Assembly (NCBI RefSeq): GCF_000374465.1
Contig: NZ_KB894532.1
Span: forward strand, 62,001 to 126,000
Length of the DNA stretch: 64,000 nucleotides
Source of the DNA: Ahrensia kielensis DSM 5890
Lineage (GTDB): Bacteria; Pseudomonadota; Alphaproteobacteria; Rhizobiales; Rhizobiaceae
Direction of reading: 5' to 3'
Part shown: positions 33,506-43,785 of the stretch, in pieces
How the letters are laid out: each line of letters starts with the position of its first letter
Numbering within the stretch: the first letter of the stretch is position 1
Made by a program: the position numbers and the translations under genes
Notes under the pieces: model-generated
The model's database searches: none
What the model was told of the DNA's origin: nothing
What the model saw: only the letters and a program-made list of their open reading frames with translations

Positions 33506-34609
33506 ATGGGCTTTAAATGCGGCATCGTTGGATTGCCAAATGTTGGTAAATCCACACTCTTCAATGCACTGACAAAAACAGCAGCAGCGCAAGCGGCAAA
33601 CTACCCCTTCTGTACGATTGAACCGAACACCGGTGAAGTCGCTGTACCAGACGCACGCTTGTTCGATATTGCCAAAATCGCATCATCAAAAGAGATCGTG
33701 CCAACACGCATCAACTTTGTTGATATTGCAGGTTTGGTGCGCGGCGCATCAAAGGGCGAAGGCTTGGGCAACCAGTTCCTCGCCAACATTCGCGAAGTCG
33801 ATGCCATTGTTCATGTGCTGCGTTGTTTTGAAGATGATGACATCACCCATGTCGAAGGTAAAATCGATCCGGTTTCTGACGCAGAAACCGTAGAAACAGA
33901 GCTTATGCTCTCAGACCTTGAAAGCCTTGAGCGCCGCATCACTCAAATGCGCAAACGCGCAACAGGCGATGACAAAGAAGCTAAATTGCTGCTTCCAATG
34001 ATGGAAGATGCACTCAAGCTTTTGCAGGATTCAAAACCTGTACGCCTATTGCTCGATGGTATTTCTGCAGAAGATTTGAAAATTCTCAACACGCTGAACC
34101 TGCTAACGTCAAAACCTGTTTTGTATGTTTGCAATGTTGCCGAAGAACACACAGCCAATGGCAATGAGCACAGCGCTGCCGTCGATAAAATGGCAGCTGA
34201 ACAAGGCGCGCGCAGCGTTCTTATTTCTGCAGCCATTGAAGCTGAAATCGCGCAGCTGGATGATGAAGAAGCGAAAGAATATATGGATGCGATGGGACTT
34301 GAAGAGCCAGGGCTCGACCGTCTTATCCGTGAAGGCTACAAGCTGCTTAGCTTGATTACATTCTTCACTGTCGGCCCGAAAGAGGCACGTGCGTGGACAG
34401 TAAAAGAAGGTTCTAAAGCACCGCAAGCAGCGGGCGAAATTCACACTGACTTTGAAAAAGGCTTTATCCGCGCGCAAACGATCGCATTTGATGATTATGT
34501 ATCACTTGGCGGTGAAACAGCAGCCAAAGAAGCCGGTAAAGCGCGCGACGAAGGCAAAGAATATGTCGTGCATGACGGCGATGTGATGCTGTTTAAGTTC
34601 AACGTTTAA
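33506..34609 (+). CDS. ychF: Redox-regulated ATPase YchF (OLA1 family)
   Basis: 367 residues. N-terminal P-loop '[20 protein letters not shown]' at about residues 6-25, switch '[38 protein letters not shown]', and a C-terminal TGS domain ('[47 protein letters not shown]'), where the spacing and Leu/Ala hydrolysis site are typical. Unlike most Obg-related proteins it prefers ATP; it associates with ribosomes and affects oxidative-stress tolerance in E. coli. AAAGGA precedes the ATG. It completes the usual prs-rplY-pth-ychF neighbourhood. Confidence 0.97.
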   Translation: MGFKCGIVGLPNVGKSTLFNALTKTAAAQAANYPFCTIEPNTGEVAVPDARLFDIAKIASSKEIVPTRINFVDIAGLVRGASKGEGLGNQFLANIREVDAIVHVLRCFEDDDITHVEGKIDPVSDAETVETELMLSDLESLERRITQMRKRATGDDKEAKLLLPMMEDALKLLQDSKPVRLLLDGISAEDLKILNTLNLLTSKPVLYVCNVAEEHTANGNEHSAAVDKMAAEQGARSVLISAAIEAEIAQLDDEEAKEYMDAMGLEEPGLDRLIREGYKLLSLITFFTVGPKEARAWTVKEGSKAPQAAGEIHTDFEKGFIRAQTIAFDDYVSLGGETAAKEAGKARDEGKEYVVHDGDVMLFKFNV

Positions 34610-34625
34610 TAGTCGGGACTAATCC

Positions 34626-35315
34626 CTATTCGCTATCTTTAAGAACGCGCCGCGCAGCTGAAAAATAGTTGCGGCGCGTTAAAACGCCAATCACAAATAA
34701 GGTGGAGCCAAAAAGCATCCACGGATTGATGAACCAGCCGAGATAAGCCAGTGCGAAAAAGATGCCGCGCAACCCTGCTGTAAAATGGCGGCTGGCAATA
34801 ATGTTCATTTCAGCAGCTTCGAGGGCTGCTTTTTTTCTAACCTCAAGCGGCGCTCTATCGACCATCGGAACGCTGCCGATTAAAATCGAACAATAGTTAA
34901 AAAGCCTGTGCGACCAACCGAATTTGAAGAATGAATAAACAAAAATAAATGTCAGCCCAAAGACTTTTAGCTCGAACAGTTCTCTTGGGATTTCGGTTTC
35001 CACTGGTAGGTCGCGGTATATTTCCAAAACCTGATCCGTTGCGCCTAAAAGCGCAAAGCAGCCACCTATTGCCAAGATACTGGCCGACCCAAAATAAGCC
35101 GCGCCATTTTGCAAGCTCTGCATAATCTGCGTATCAATCATCCGCAAATCGCGGGACGCCATTTCCAGCATCCATTCACGCCGCCGCCGTGCCATAAGCA
35201 TCGACAAGGAGTGATTGCGCAGGAATGAATAATCATTCACAACTTCAAATAAAAACCAAGCGGCGGCAAAAAAGCCAAACGCAATCCAATCCATTTGTGA
35301 TACCGAAAACATCAT
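34626..35315 (-). CDS. DUF599 membrane protein
   Basis: 229 residues with four predicted membrane helices, two near the ends and two in the middle. It matches DUF599: 'DWIAFGFFAAAWFLFEVVNDYSFLRNHSLSMLMARRRREWMLEMASRDLRMIDTQIMQSLQNGAAYFGSASILAIGG' (in segments), then 'GLTFIFVYSFFKFGWSHRLFNYCSILIGSVP' and 'HFTAGLRGIFFALAYLGWFINPWMLFGSTLFV'. An inner-membrane protein of unknown function found across alphaproteobacteria. It ends 16 bases from ychF, convergent, and is divergent from the YdjM-like gene. Confidence 0.88.
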   Translation of the reverse strand: MMFSVSQMDWIAFGFFAAAWFLFEVVNDYSFLRNHSLSMLMARRRREWMLEMASRDLRMIDTQIMQSLQNGAAYFGSASILAIGGCFALLGATDQVLEIYRDLPVETEIPRELFELKVFGLTFIFVYSFFKFGWSHRLFNYCSILIGSVPMVDRAPLEVRKKAALEAAEMNIIASRHFTAGLRGIFFALAYLGWFINPWMLFGSTLFVIGVLTRRNYFSAARRVLKDSE

Positions 35316-35384
35316 GAATATTTATTGGCAGATTTTTTCGCCGCTGCACAGATGCAATACCCGTTTGGGGGGAATTAAACTGCC

Positions 35385-35999
35385 ATGATGACACAGACCC
35401 ACACTTTAGTGGCCGCATGCCTGTTTGCACGTCCTGAGCGCCCAGCTCGCCAGAACCTTGCCATATTGATCGGCAGCTTTTTGCCTGATGCGGCCATCTA
35501 CATATTGTTCATCTGGTCGAAATTCGCACAAATTCCAGAAAACCTACTTTGGCGCGATCTTTACTTCTCCGAACCAATGCTGACTTTCACAGCCATTGGA
35601 AACTCATTCCCGCTTTACTTTGTGATCTTGCTGATTGCCATTATGTGGGCAAAGCGAAGCACAACAGAAGAAGATTACGGAAAACTTGCGCTGAGCAGCA
35701 CATTAGGGCTGCTTGCTTTGGCTGCAATGACGCATCTGGCCGGTGATCTGCCTGTCCACGCAAAAGACGCCCATCCACATTTCTGGCCATTGACCGGCTG
35801 GCGTTTCCATTCACCGGTCAGCTATTGGGATAAAAATCATTATGGCGGCATATTTTCTCTGATAGAGGCAGCACTAGGCGTGGTTCTCTCCATCATCATT
35901 TTCCGCCGCTTCAAACAGCTGTGGGTGCGGCTTTTAGCACTGCTGGCACTGTTTACCTATGTTGCAGTACCTGCATATTTTCAAATGATGATGGGATAA
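35385..35999 (+). CDS. YdjM/DUF457-like membrane protein (putative metal-dependent hydrolase)
   Basis: 204 residues with about five membrane helices. Conserved His/Asp in 'QTHTLVAACLFARP', 'GSFLPDAAIYI' and 'HLAGDLPVHAKDAHPHFWPLTGWRFHSPVSYWD' suggest a metal site in the membrane, as in the YdjM/DUF457 family; relatives are often mislabelled 'cobalamin biosynthesis protein CobQ'. The substrate is unknown. A GGGGGGAA stretch lies about 12 bases before the first of two adjacent ATG codons. It ends 12 bases before the convergent apt gene. Confidence 0.75.
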   Translation: MMTQTHTLVAACLFARPERPARQNLAILIGSFLPDAAIYILFIWSKFAQIPENLLWRDLYFSEPMLTFTAIGNSFPLYFVILLIAIMWAKRSTTEEDYGKLALSSTLGLLALAAMTHLAGDLPVHAKDAHPHFWPLTGWRFHSPVSYWDKNHYGGIFSLIEAALGVVLSIIIFRRFKQLWVRLLALLALFTYVAVPAYFQMMMG

Positions 36000-36011
36000 A
36001 TCATGAAGACC

Positions 36012-36551
36012 TTAATGGCCTTCATACTCAATCAATGTACGCACCGGAACGCCAAGCGCTTCGATTTTCTTGCGCCCGCCAAGATCCGGTAAATCAATAA
36101 CGAAACAAGCAGCCACAACATCGGCGCCCATCTGTTGCAAGAGCTTCGTAGCAGCTTCAGCAGTACCACCAGTGGCAATTAGATCATCAACTAAAATGAC
36201 TTTCTGGCCCGGCTTAACCGCATCACGGTGCATCTCCATCTCGTCCACGCCATATTCAAGGCTATAGGCGATCTGCACCTTGTCATAAGGCAGCTTGCCC
36301 TTCTTGCGGATAGGAATGAAGCCAGCAGATAATTGGTGCGCCATTGCGCCGCCAAGAATAAAGCCACGTGCTTCAATGCCCGCAATCTGGTCCATCTTTG
36401 TGCCGACATAAGGATAGACAAGCGCATCGACAGCTAAGCGAAAGGCTTTGGCATCGCCCAACAGCGTTGTGATATCACGAAACATGATACCCGGTTTTGG
36501 ATAGTCGGGAATATCGCGAATAGAGGCTTTAAGTGCTTTATTCAAATCCAT
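36012..36551 (-). CDS. apt: Adenine phosphoribosyltransferase
   Basis: 179 residues. It salvages adenine to AMP using PRPP. N-terminal '[26 protein letters not shown]' and '[14 protein letters not shown]' are family blocks; the PRPP-binding loop is '[21 protein letters not shown]'. Its length is usual. It stands just downstream of petABC on the same strand but is separated from it by a strong terminator (36595-36618), so it has its own transcript; the neighbourhood apt-petCBA is common in rhizobia. Confidence 0.96.
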   Translation of the reverse strand: MDLNKALKASIRDIPDYPKPGIMFRDITTLLGDAKAFRLAVDALVYPYVGTKMDQIAGIEARGFILGGAMAHQLSAGFIPIRKKGKLPYDKVQIAYSLEYGVDEMEMHRDAVKPGQKVILVDDLIATGGTAEAATKLLQQMGADVVAACFVIDLPDLGGRKKIEALGVPVRTLIEYEGH

Positions 36552-36594
36552 AATAATTCCACTTATTTCCTGTTGTTGGGCTTAAACCAAGGAC

Positions 36595-36618
36595 AAAGAA
36601 AAGGGCGCCGCAGCGCCC
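36595..36618 (-). terminator. Terminator of the petABC operon
   Basis: On the minus strand GGGCGC pairs with GCGCCC (arms 36613-36618 and 36603-36608) around TGCG, followed by TTTTCTTT. Confidence 0.85.
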
Positions 36619-36640
36619 TCGTCATACAATTTATAAGAGC

Positions 36641-37495
36641 TTAGTGCTCTAGCTTTGCATAGATCTGCTTCTTTGTAAGATACAGGAACACAGCAAAGAT
36701 AAGAAGGAAGATAATCACTTTGAAACCAAGTGATTTACGCTCTTCTAGCTTTGGCTCTGCAGCCCACATCATGAAGGCAGAAACGTCTCTAGCCATCTGA
36801 TCGACAGTTGCTGGCGTACCATCATCATAAGAAACAATGTCCTCTGATAGAGGTGCTGCCATCGCAAGCGATGCGCCACCAATATAGTACGGGTTGTAGT
36901 GAGTACCTTCAGCAACATGTGCGCCTTCTGGTGCTTCGCCATCTTCAGGGTAACCGGTCAACAATGAGTAGATGTAATCCGGACCGTTTTCCGCATATTG
37001 CGTAAAGACGTCAAAAACGAATGTCGGGAAGCCGCGCTCAACCGCACGTGCTTTAGCCAAAAGCGAAAAGTCTGGTGGGTAAGCACCGCCATTGGCCGCC
37101 ACAGATGCTTCGCGGTTTGGATAAGGTCCAGTGAAATGATCCGCACCAGTGCCTGGACGTGTGAACATTTCGCCGTCAGCATTTGGCCCATCAGTGATGT
37201 CATATTCTGCAGCGATTGCTTTGATCTGACCTTCTGAATAACCCAAATCTTCCAATGAGCGGAATGCAACACGGTTCATTGAATGACATGCCGCACAAAC
37301 TTCACGGTATACTTTGAAACCCCGTTGAAGCTGACCTTTATCATAAGTTCCGAAAGGACCAGCAAATGACCAATCCTGTTCGCGTGGCTTGTTCAACGGA
37401 TATTCGCTGGCAGCAAAGGCACCGGTCGCAGCAACAGACAGGCCGAGCGTTGCGGCAACAACGATAGCACTGATTTTTGCAAACATAGTTTTCAT
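36641..37495 (-). CDS. petC: Cytochrome c1 of the bc1 complex
   Basis: About 284 residues from MKTMFAKISAIV; the open frame continues to 37636 into petB and that part is rejected. It has a signal peptide, the heme c site 'CAACHS' (axial His), the usual Met-bearing region around 'GGASLAMAAPLSEDI', and a C-terminal anchor 'KVIIFLLIFAVFLYLTKKQIYAKLEH'. It passes electrons from the Rieske protein to soluble or membrane cytochrome c on the periplasmic side. The extra block of the c1 domain ('DITDGPNADGEMFTRPGTGADHF') is of the alphaproteobacterial type. Third gene of petABC. Confidence 0.96.
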   Translation of the reverse strand: MKTMFAKISAIVVAATLGLSVAATGAFAASEYPLNKPREQDWSFAGPFGTYDKGQLQRGFKVYREVCAACHSMNRVAFRSLEDLGYSEGQIKAIAAEYDITDGPNADGEMFTRPGTGADHFTGPYPNREASVAANGGAYPPDFSLLAKARAVERGFPTFVFDVFTQYAENGPDYIYSLLTGYPEDGEAPEGAHVAEGTHYNPYYIGGASLAMAAPLSEDIVSYDDGTPATVDQMARDVSAFMMWAAEPKLEERKSLGFKVIIFLLIFAVFLYLTKKQIYAKLEH

Positions 37496-37520
37496 ATTTC
37501 TATTCCAGTTTCTCTTTGCT

Positions 37521-38831
37521 TCAGGCTTTGTTGTCAGTTGATGCAGCAGCATCTTGCGCTGCGCCACCGCTTCGCTTGGACGACTTTGCAAGCACAGCTT
37601 CTGTAATTGAATTTGGCACACGGCGCGGTGTTTCAATAAGACCGAGCAGCGGCAAAATCACAATGAAGAAACCAAAATAGTAAAGCGTCGAAAGCTGAGC
37701 CAAGAAAGTGTAAACACCTTCCGCAGGTTTCGCTCCAAGCCATCCCAAGAAGATCGCATTGACCACGAAAAGCCAGAAGAACACTTTGTACCAAGGGCGG
37801 TACACAGCAGAACGTACTTTTGATGTATCAAGCCAAGGCATCACGAACAGAACCGCGATAGAACCAAACATCGCCAAAACGCCGAGAAGCTTGGATGTTA
37901 ACGGTCCAATATCAAACGTAATCGCACGCAAGATCGCGTAGAACGGCAAGAAGTACCATTCAGGAACAATATGCGACGGTGTTACAAGCGGGTTCGCTTC
38001 AATGTAATTATCCGCATGGCCAAGGAAGTTTGGCATGTAGAAAACGAAGTAAGCAAAGAACAAGAAGAACACGATCAAAGCGAACGCATCTTTGATTGTT
38101 GCAAATGGTGTAAACGGAACCGTGTCTGTTTTAGACTTGATCTCAACACCAGTTGGGTTTGTCTGGCCTGTTACATGAAGTGCCCAAACGTGGAGAACCA
38201 CAACACCAGCAATCATAAATGGCAACAAATAGTGCAATGAGAAGAAACGGTTAAGCGTTGGATTATCAACCGCAAAGCCACCCAAAAGAAGCTGCTGAAT
38301 TGGCTCACCAACAACTGGGAAGGCTGTAAAGAAGCCTGTGATCACAGTCGCGCCCCAGAAAGACATCTGTCCCCAAGGAAGAACGTAGCCCATAAACGCA
38401 GTCGCCATCATCAAGAGGAAGATGATACAGCCCAAAATCCAGAGCAATTCGCGTGGCTCTTTATATGAGCCGTAATACATGCCGCGGAAAATGTGCAGGA
38501 ACACAGCAGCAAAGAAAAACGATGCGCCATTGGCATGCATATAACGCAAAAGCCAACCATTGTTCACATCACGCATGATGTGCTCAACAGATGTAAAAGC
38601 GCCAACAGTTGAACCATTATAGTGCATTGCAAGCACAACGCCGGTCAAAATCTGCAGAACCAACATAATCGAAAGCATGCCACCAAATGTATAGGCATAG
38701 TTCAAATTGCGTGGAACGGGATAGGCAACGAATGAATCATACATAAGACGCGGCAAAGGCAAGCGCGCGTCCATCCATTTTCCAAGGCCCGTTGTAGGCT
38801 GGTAAGTACCATGATGTTCTAAAGTGCTCAT
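37521..38831 (-). CDS. petB: Cytochrome b of the bc1 complex
   Basis: 436 residues with eight membrane helices. It holds the two b hemes (His ligands in '[26 protein letters not shown]' and '[24 protein letters not shown]'), the Qo-site motif '[15 protein letters not shown]' and '[17 protein letters not shown]'. The helix arrangement is that of a full-length b, not split b6/IV. An extra C-terminal tail ([17 protein letters not shown]) is of low complexity. It ends 26 bases ahead of petC and starts 13 bases after petA. Confidence 0.97.
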   Translation of the reverse strand: MSTLEHHGTYQPTTGLGKWMDARLPLPRLMYDSFVAYPVPRNLNYAYTFGGMLSIMLVLQILTGVVLAMHYNGSTVGAFTSVEHIMRDVNNGWLLRYMHANGASFFFAAVFLHIFRGMYYGSYKEPRELLWILGCIIFLLMMATAFMGYVLPWGQMSFWGATVITGFFTAFPVVGEPIQQLLLGGFAVDNPTLNRFFSLHYLLPFMIAGVVVLHVWALHVTGQTNPTGVEIKSKTDTVPFTPFATIKDAFALIVFFLFFAYFVFYMPNFLGHADNYIEANPLVTPSHIVPEWYFLPFYAILRAITFDIGPLTSKLLGVLAMFGSIAVLFVMPWLDTSKVRSAVYRPWYKVFFWLFVVNAIFLGWLGAKPAEGVYTFLAQLSTLYYFGFFIVILPLLGLIETPRRVPNSITEAVLAKSSKRSGGAAQDAAASTDNKA

Positions 38832-38843
38832 GTGCTCTTGCTC

Positions 38844-39398
38844 CTACGCCTGGTCTGTGCCGATCACGAGGTTTGTAGCGCTCGTGAAGACATATGGTGG
38901 AAGTGGAAGGTTTGTGGCAGCCGGTCCACGTAGGATACGGCCAGTCATATCAAACACTGAACCGTGGCAAGGGCAGTTCCAGCCCTCTGGTTTTGTGTCG
39001 ATAACTTTAGGAACGCAGCCAAGGTGAGTACAGTTTGCTGAAACGATAACCCAGTCTTTAACTTCTTCGCCGCCAAGACGTGTTTCGATTGGCGCAAATT
39101 CCTTCATGTCGCCTTCGCCAAGCTCGCTGGCTGAAGCAATTTCGTCTTCGGTAAGACGACGAACGAAGTAAGGTTTTCCGCGCCATGTCACTGTGATGGC
39201 CTGACCAGGTTCAACAGCTTCAAGGTTAACATCAATTGGTTGACCGGCAGCCAATACGGCAGCATCTGGTCTCATCTGGTCAATAAATGGCCAAGCAACT
39301 GAAGCTGCACCAATTACACCCAACATGCCTGTCGCAACATAGATAAAGTCGCGCCGTGTTGGCAGTTCTTCGTTTTCGGTTGTCGTCGTGTCACTCAC
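38844..39398 (-). CDS. petA: Rieske iron-sulfur subunit of the bc1 complex
   Basis: About 184 residues from the GTG at 39398 (VSDTTTTENEELPTRRDF), with AGGAAAGGA upstream; the frame extends to 39446 but without a better site. A twin-arginine signal-anchor ('TRRDFIYVATGMLGVIGAASVAWPFI') keeps the protein in the membrane. The [2Fe-2S] cluster ligands are in 'CTHLGC' and 'CPCHGS'. It takes electrons from ubiquinol at the Qo site to cytochrome c1. First gene of petABC. Confidence 0.95.
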   Translation of the reverse strand: MSDTTTTENEELPTRRDFIYVATGMLGVIGAASVAWPFIDQMRPDAAVLAAGQPIDVNLEAVEPGQAITVTWRGKPYFVRRLTEDEIASASELGEGDMKEFAPIETRLGGEEVKDWVIVSANCTHLGCVPKVIDTKPEGWNCPCHGSVFDMTGRILRGPAATNLPLPPYVFTSATNLVIGTDQA

Positions 39399-39559
39399 GT
39401 CAGACGTCCTTTCCTGCAAAAAATTTCGCTGACCTCCGCAAGACACACTTGTGGCGGGTCAATTTGTGGCTTCATTATGGCTAAATCGGGCGATTGTCCA
39501 GAGGCCACAACCATATGATGGCACTATGTCGCGGTAGAAATTAGCACTATTAACAAGGT

Positions 39560-41464
39560 TTAGCCTGCTGTTTCTTCAACAGCAATAAAACCACCTGACT
39601 GACGCGCCCAAAGACGGGCATAAAGCCCCTGCTTTTCCTGTAAAAGCGCATCATGCGTGCCCATTTGCACAATTTGCCCGCCATCCAGCACGATAAGTCG
39701 GTCCATTTGAGAAATAGTGGATAGCCTGTGTGCAATTGCCAGAACAGTTTTGTCCTGCATCAACGTGCCTAAATTTTCTTGGATTGCTGCCTCAATTTCA
39801 GAATCTAGCGCAGAGGTCGCCTCATCCAAGATCAAAACCGGCGCATCTTTAAGCATCACGCGTGCAATGGCGATTCGCTGGCGCTGACCGCCCGAAAGCT
39901 TGATACCGCGCTCACCCACATGGGCATTGAAGCCCTTGCGCCCGCGTGGGTCACGGGCATCAAGAATAAAGTCATAGGCTTTAGCGCGCTGCGCTGCTTC
40001 TTCTATTTGCGCGCGCGATGCGCCGTCATGGCCATAGGCAATATTATCGGCAAGCGAGCGGTGCAGCAGCGCAGGGTCTTGGCTCACAACACCAAACTGC
40101 GCGCGCAAGCTTGCCTGCGTAACGTCTTGAATATCGTGCTCATCAATCAGCACGCGCCCCGTTTCTGGTTCGAACAAGCGCAGCAAAAGCGAAATGAGCG
40201 TCGATTTACCCGCACCGGACGGACCAACAATTCCAACTTTTTCGCCAGCCTTAATATCAAGATCAAGCGTGCGGAACAATGTCGTGTCAGACTTATCATA
40301 GTTGAACGTTACATTTTCAAACCGGATACGCCCCTTAACAGGCGACAAAACCAGTGCGTTCGGCTTATCGGAAATTTTCGGATCAACTGAAATTGTCTCA
40401 ACCGCATCCTGAACGGTAGAATAAGCGCGGATAAGCCCGTTAATGTTGAACATCATCCAGCCCGACATCTGGTTCAACCTAAAGACCAAACCCATCGTTG
40501 CCGCAATCGCACCTGTCGTAATGGTGCCGTTCATCCAACCCATCACAGCAATTACGCCCACCGCGCTCATCATAATACCGTTAAGTGTTGCCACAGACAT
40601 ACGAACCAGAGTGATCACACGCGTCATATGGGTGACAGACCCCATATAATTACCAATCGCGGTCTTCACATCGGAATGTTCGCGGTCGCCCGTATCAAAC
40701 AATTTAACGGTCAAAATATTGGTGAATATATCGACCAAGCGGCCATTTAAAACGGCGCTCTCATTGGCGTTGTTTTTACCAGCAGCACGCAAGCGCGGCA
40801 GCAAATAGCGTACAATCATCACATAGCCAACGAACCAAACAGCAACGACAACACCCATCCACGCATCAAGCGCTGCCAACACACCTGCCGTCAAAACAAT
40901 GAAAGTCATAAATGACCAAAGGCTTTGCAGCGAGGTGACGATAAAATCGCCAACCGATTGCCCTGCTTGCAATATTTTGGTCGCAATACGCCCTGCAAAA
41001 TCATCTTGATAAAATGCATAGGGCTGCTGAATAACACGACGGAATGATTGCCAGCGCACCATTGTATAAAAGCGCGGCACGATCACTTGCTGCTCGACAA
41101 CCGCCGCAGCGATCATCACGGCCGCCCGCACTACCAAAATTAAGAACAGCATAAATGCCAGTTCAATCCCGTGATCGATTAGTAATGTAGCAGGTGTGGC
41201 AGAATCCAAAACATCAATAAGATAACCAACGCCCCAATATAAGGAGGCTTCAACAGCGCCCATCAATGCGCCAACAACAAGCATAAGGATAAACGGGCCT
41301 TTTGCTTGCGCTGCAAAATAGCCAATAAACCCCCATGCGGTTTTGGGCAGAACTTTACGGTCTGTATCTTCAAATGGTTCGATGAAACGCTCGAAACGGT
41401 TCCAAAACGGATGGTCCGCATTATGAAATTTAGGGTCCGGTTCGGTTCTCATATGGCGGGTCAA
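39560..41464 (-). CDS. ABC exporter with fused membrane and ATPase domains (1)
   Basis: 634 residues: a six-helix type I exporter membrane domain (about 40-340), then an ATPase with Walker A 'GIVGPSGAGKST', Q-loop 'FGVVSQDPALLHRS', signature 'LSGGQRQRIAIARVML', Walker B 'VLILDEATSALDSE' and H-loop 'AIAHRLSTI'. Both catalytic sites look intact. It exports lipids, peptides or drugs; the substrate is unknown. The start is TTG at 41464 with AAGG seven bases away; the ATG at 41452 is also possible. A very similar gene lies 64 bases upstream on the same strand; the two probably form one transporter (heterodimer) or are recent duplicates. Confidence 0.92.
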   Translation of the reverse strand: MTRHMRTEPDPKFHNADHPFWNRFERFIEPFEDTDRKVLPKTAWGFIGYFAAQAKGPFILMLVVGALMGAVEASLYWGVGYLIDVLDSATPATLLIDHGIELAFMLFLILVVRAAVMIAAAVVEQQVIVPRFYTMVRWQSFRRVIQQPYAFYQDDFAGRIATKILQAGQSVGDFIVTSLQSLWSFMTFIVLTAGVLAALDAWMGVVVAVWFVGYVMIVRYLLPRLRAAGKNNANESAVLNGRLVDIFTNILTVKLFDTGDREHSDVKTAIGNYMGSVTHMTRVITLVRMSVATLNGIMMSAVGVIAVMGWMNGTITTGAIAATMGLVFRLNQMSGWMMFNINGLIRAYSTVQDAVETISVDPKISDKPNALVLSPVKGRIRFENVTFNYDKSDTTLFRTLDLDIKAGEKVGIVGPSGAGKSTLISLLLRLFEPETGRVLIDEHDIQDVTQASLRAQFGVVSQDPALLHRSLADNIAYGHDGASRAQIEEAAQRAKAYDFILDARDPRGRKGFNAHVGERGIKLSGGQRQRIAIARVMLKDAPVLILDEATSALDSEIEAAIQENLGTLMQDKTVLAIAHRLSTISQMDRLIVLDGGQIVQMGTHDALLQEKQGLYARLWARQSGGFIAVEETAG

Positions 41465-41528
41465 ATCATAGCCTTGTCATAATCTAAAGCCCGCCCCGAG
41501 AAATCGGGACAGGTATTTCTAACGAGGA

Positions 41529-43400
41529 TTATTCTGCTTCGACATCCTCGTCTAGCCCAAGATCGTCTAACCCAAGAAAGCCGCCAGACTGACGCGCCCA
41601 AAGCTGTGAATACAAACCGTTCGACGTTGAAAGCTGCTCATGAGAGCCTTCTTCAATCACCGCACCTTGATCAAGCACCACAAGTCGATCAAGGCTTGCA
41701 ATCGTTGAAAGACGGTGCGCAATTGCAATCACGGTCTTGCCTTCCATGAGAGCATTTAAGCTCTCTTGAATGGCTGATTCCACTTCTGAATCGAGCGCTG
41801 ATGTCGCTTCATCCAACACCAATATAGGCGCGTTTTTAACAAACACACGGGCAATCGCAATACGCTGGCGCTGACCACCAGATAGCTTTACCCCGCGTTC
41901 GCCCACATGTGCGTCATAGCCAGTGCGCCCCTGTAGGTCGACAAGATCCAGAATATAGTCATGCGCATTGGCACGTTTTGCAGCCTGAATAATGTCTTCT
42001 TCGCTCGCATCAGGACGGCCATAGGCAATGTTATCGCGGATAGAACGGTGCAGCAGCGATGTATCCTGCGTCACCACACCAATCTGTTCACGCAGGCTTT
42101 CCTGACTAACATCAGCAATGTTCTGGTCATCAATGCGCACTTCACCGCCTTCAATATCGTAAAGGCGCAGCAACACATTCATTAGTGTTGATTTGCCAGC
42201 GCCCGAGCGCCCAACAAGACCAATTTTTTCGCCCGGCGCAACAGAAAGGCTAAGTTCCTCAATAACGCCACCATCCTTGCCGTAGTTGAACTTGATCTTG
42301 TCAAAATCAATCGCACCACCTGTTACCGTCAAAGCTTTAGCGTTCGCTTTGTCATTAACAACAACAGGCTTTGACAGCATTTTCATGCCATCTTCTGCCA
42401 TGCCAATATTTTCAAACAGGCCAGCAAGTTCCCACATGAACCAATGCGACAAGCCTTCAAGACGCATAACAAGACCAACGCCAACAGCAATCGTGCCAAC
42501 GGTGGCATTGCCTGCCTGCCAAGAAAGCAGCCCCACAGCGCCAACAGAAAAAAGCAAGAAAGCGTTGGCAATATCCAGACTCATATTGAGCTTGGAGGCC
42601 AAACGCATTTGTGGATGGACCGTATTCAAAAACTCGTTCATTGACGCTTTAGCGTAATCTTGCTCACCACTACTATGAGCAAACAATTTCACTGTGAGTA
42701 TGTTTGTGTAGCTGTCTACAATCCGGCCTGTCATTGTAGACCGTGCATTGGATTGCAGTTCGGATATATGCCGCATTTTTGGCAGGAAATAAGCTAATAG
42801 AGCGATATAAAAACAAACCCACCCGATAAATGGCAGCATCAACGCCATGTCCAAACTACCGACAAGAATGAGCGCGCCACCGAAATAAACAACAACATAG
42901 ACGAACACGTCAATTATTTTGGCCACCGTTTCACGCACACCAAGCGCCGTTTGCATAACTTTTGTTGCCACACGCCCTGCAAACTCATCTTGATAAAAAC
43001 CATAGCTTTGGCCCAGCATATAACGGTGCGCCCGCCAACGTATCCGCATCGGAAAGTTGCCGAAAATTGTCTGGTGCAAAAGCATGATGTTAAGCGCACC
43101 AAGCGCTGGCAAGAATACGATAACAACAGCGCCCATCCAGAAAAGCGACCAAAACTCGTCTTGGAAAAAAGTCTCGCGATTAGCCGTAGCAAGCCAATCA
43201 ACAACCTCGCCCAAAAAGCCAAATATGACGACCTGCAACACCGCAATGAGCGACGTCAAAATTGAAATAAGGATCAACCACCGCCAGATTCCTTGCGTAT
43301 AATGCAGGCAAAATGCCAGCAAGCGATCTGGCGGTTGCTGAGGTGTATCTTGCGGGAAAGGGTCGACCCGTTTTTCGAACCAATTAAATAGAATATTCAT
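41529..43400 (-). CDS. ABC exporter with fused membrane and ATPase domains (2)
   Basis: 623 residues, the same layout as the next gene: 'WRWLILISILTSLIAVLQVVIFGFLGEVVDWLA' is the first membrane helix region, then the ATPase with Walker A 'GLVGRSGAGKST', Q-loop 'IGVVTQDTSLLHRS', signature 'LSGGQRQRIAIARVFV', Walker B 'ILVLDEATSALDSE' and 'AIAHRLSTI'. Relative to protein (1) a Pro in Walker A is replaced by Arg, and the tail is acidic ('LDDLGLDEDVEAE'). AAGGTG lies before the ATG. It is preceded 9 bases upstream by a small membrane-protein gene. Substrate unknown. Confidence 0.92.
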   Translation of the reverse strand: MNILFNWFEKRVDPFPQDTPQQPPDRLLAFCLHYTQGIWRWLILISILTSLIAVLQVVIFGFLGEVVDWLATANRETFFQDEFWSLFWMGAVVIVFLPALGALNIMLLHQTIFGNFPMRIRWRAHRYMLGQSYGFYQDEFAGRVATKVMQTALGVRETVAKIIDVFVYVVVYFGGALILVGSLDMALMLPFIGWVCFYIALLAYFLPKMRHISELQSNARSTMTGRIVDSYTNILTVKLFAHSSGEQDYAKASMNEFLNTVHPQMRLASKLNMSLDIANAFLLFSVGAVGLLSWQAGNATVGTIAVGVGLVMRLEGLSHWFMWELAGLFENIGMAEDGMKMLSKPVVVNDKANAKALTVTGGAIDFDKIKFNYGKDGGVIEELSLSVAPGEKIGLVGRSGAGKSTLMNVLLRLYDIEGGEVRIDDQNIADVSQESLREQIGVVTQDTSLLHRSIRDNIAYGRPDASEEDIIQAAKRANAHDYILDLVDLQGRTGYDAHVGERGVKLSGGQRQRIAIARVFVKNAPILVLDEATSALDSEVESAIQESLNALMEGKTVIAIAHRLSTIASLDRLVVLDQGAVIEEGSHEQLSTSNGLYSQLWARQSGGFLGLDDLGLDEDVEAE

Positions 43401-43409
43401 TGTGGCACC

Positions 43410-43718
43410 TTAATAATACATGCATGGTCGAAAAGGCGAAGGCACAAGGCCTCTTTCCACTATTTCGAAATGACGTTGTCTTTCTAACAAGCATAAATCC
43501 GGCTCAGCTGAGCGCTTCTGCATATCAGCCTGTATGCGCTGCCGAACTTCTGGCTCAGGGATTGAATAATAAATACTGACACCAAGCGCGGTAAGCAACG
43601 CCAATAAAGCTAAGAAAGTTTTGAACTGAGCAGAACAATTACTTTCCGGCAAAAAACTGAAGGAAAATAGCTTCTTCTCATTTGGAATGTGCAAAAGCAC
43701 GAAATCTTGAATAGACAT
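43410..43718 (-). CDS. Small hypothetical single-pass membrane protein
   Basis: 102 residues. One hydrophobic helix, 'FKTFLALLALLTALGVSIYYSI' (about residues 32-53), follows an N-terminal hydrophilic part; the C-terminal half is charged, with Cys near 'LCLLERQRHFEIVERG' and 'FRPCMYY'. No family recognised. It stops 9 bases before an ABC-exporter gene on the same strand, which suggests co-transcription and perhaps an accessory role. The ribosome site is weak, so the start could be further in. Confidence 0.55.
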   Translation of the reverse strand: MSIQDFVLLHIPNEKKLFSFSFLPESNCSAQFKTFLALLALLTALGVSIYYSIPEPEVRQRIQADMQKRSAEPDLCLLERQRHFEIVERGLVPSPFRPCMYY

Positions 43719-43785
43719 GACCGTAAAATCCGTTTGGAAACAAACCGGCGGTCAAACAACAAAAATTAAGTGCTAAAACCGCGTG

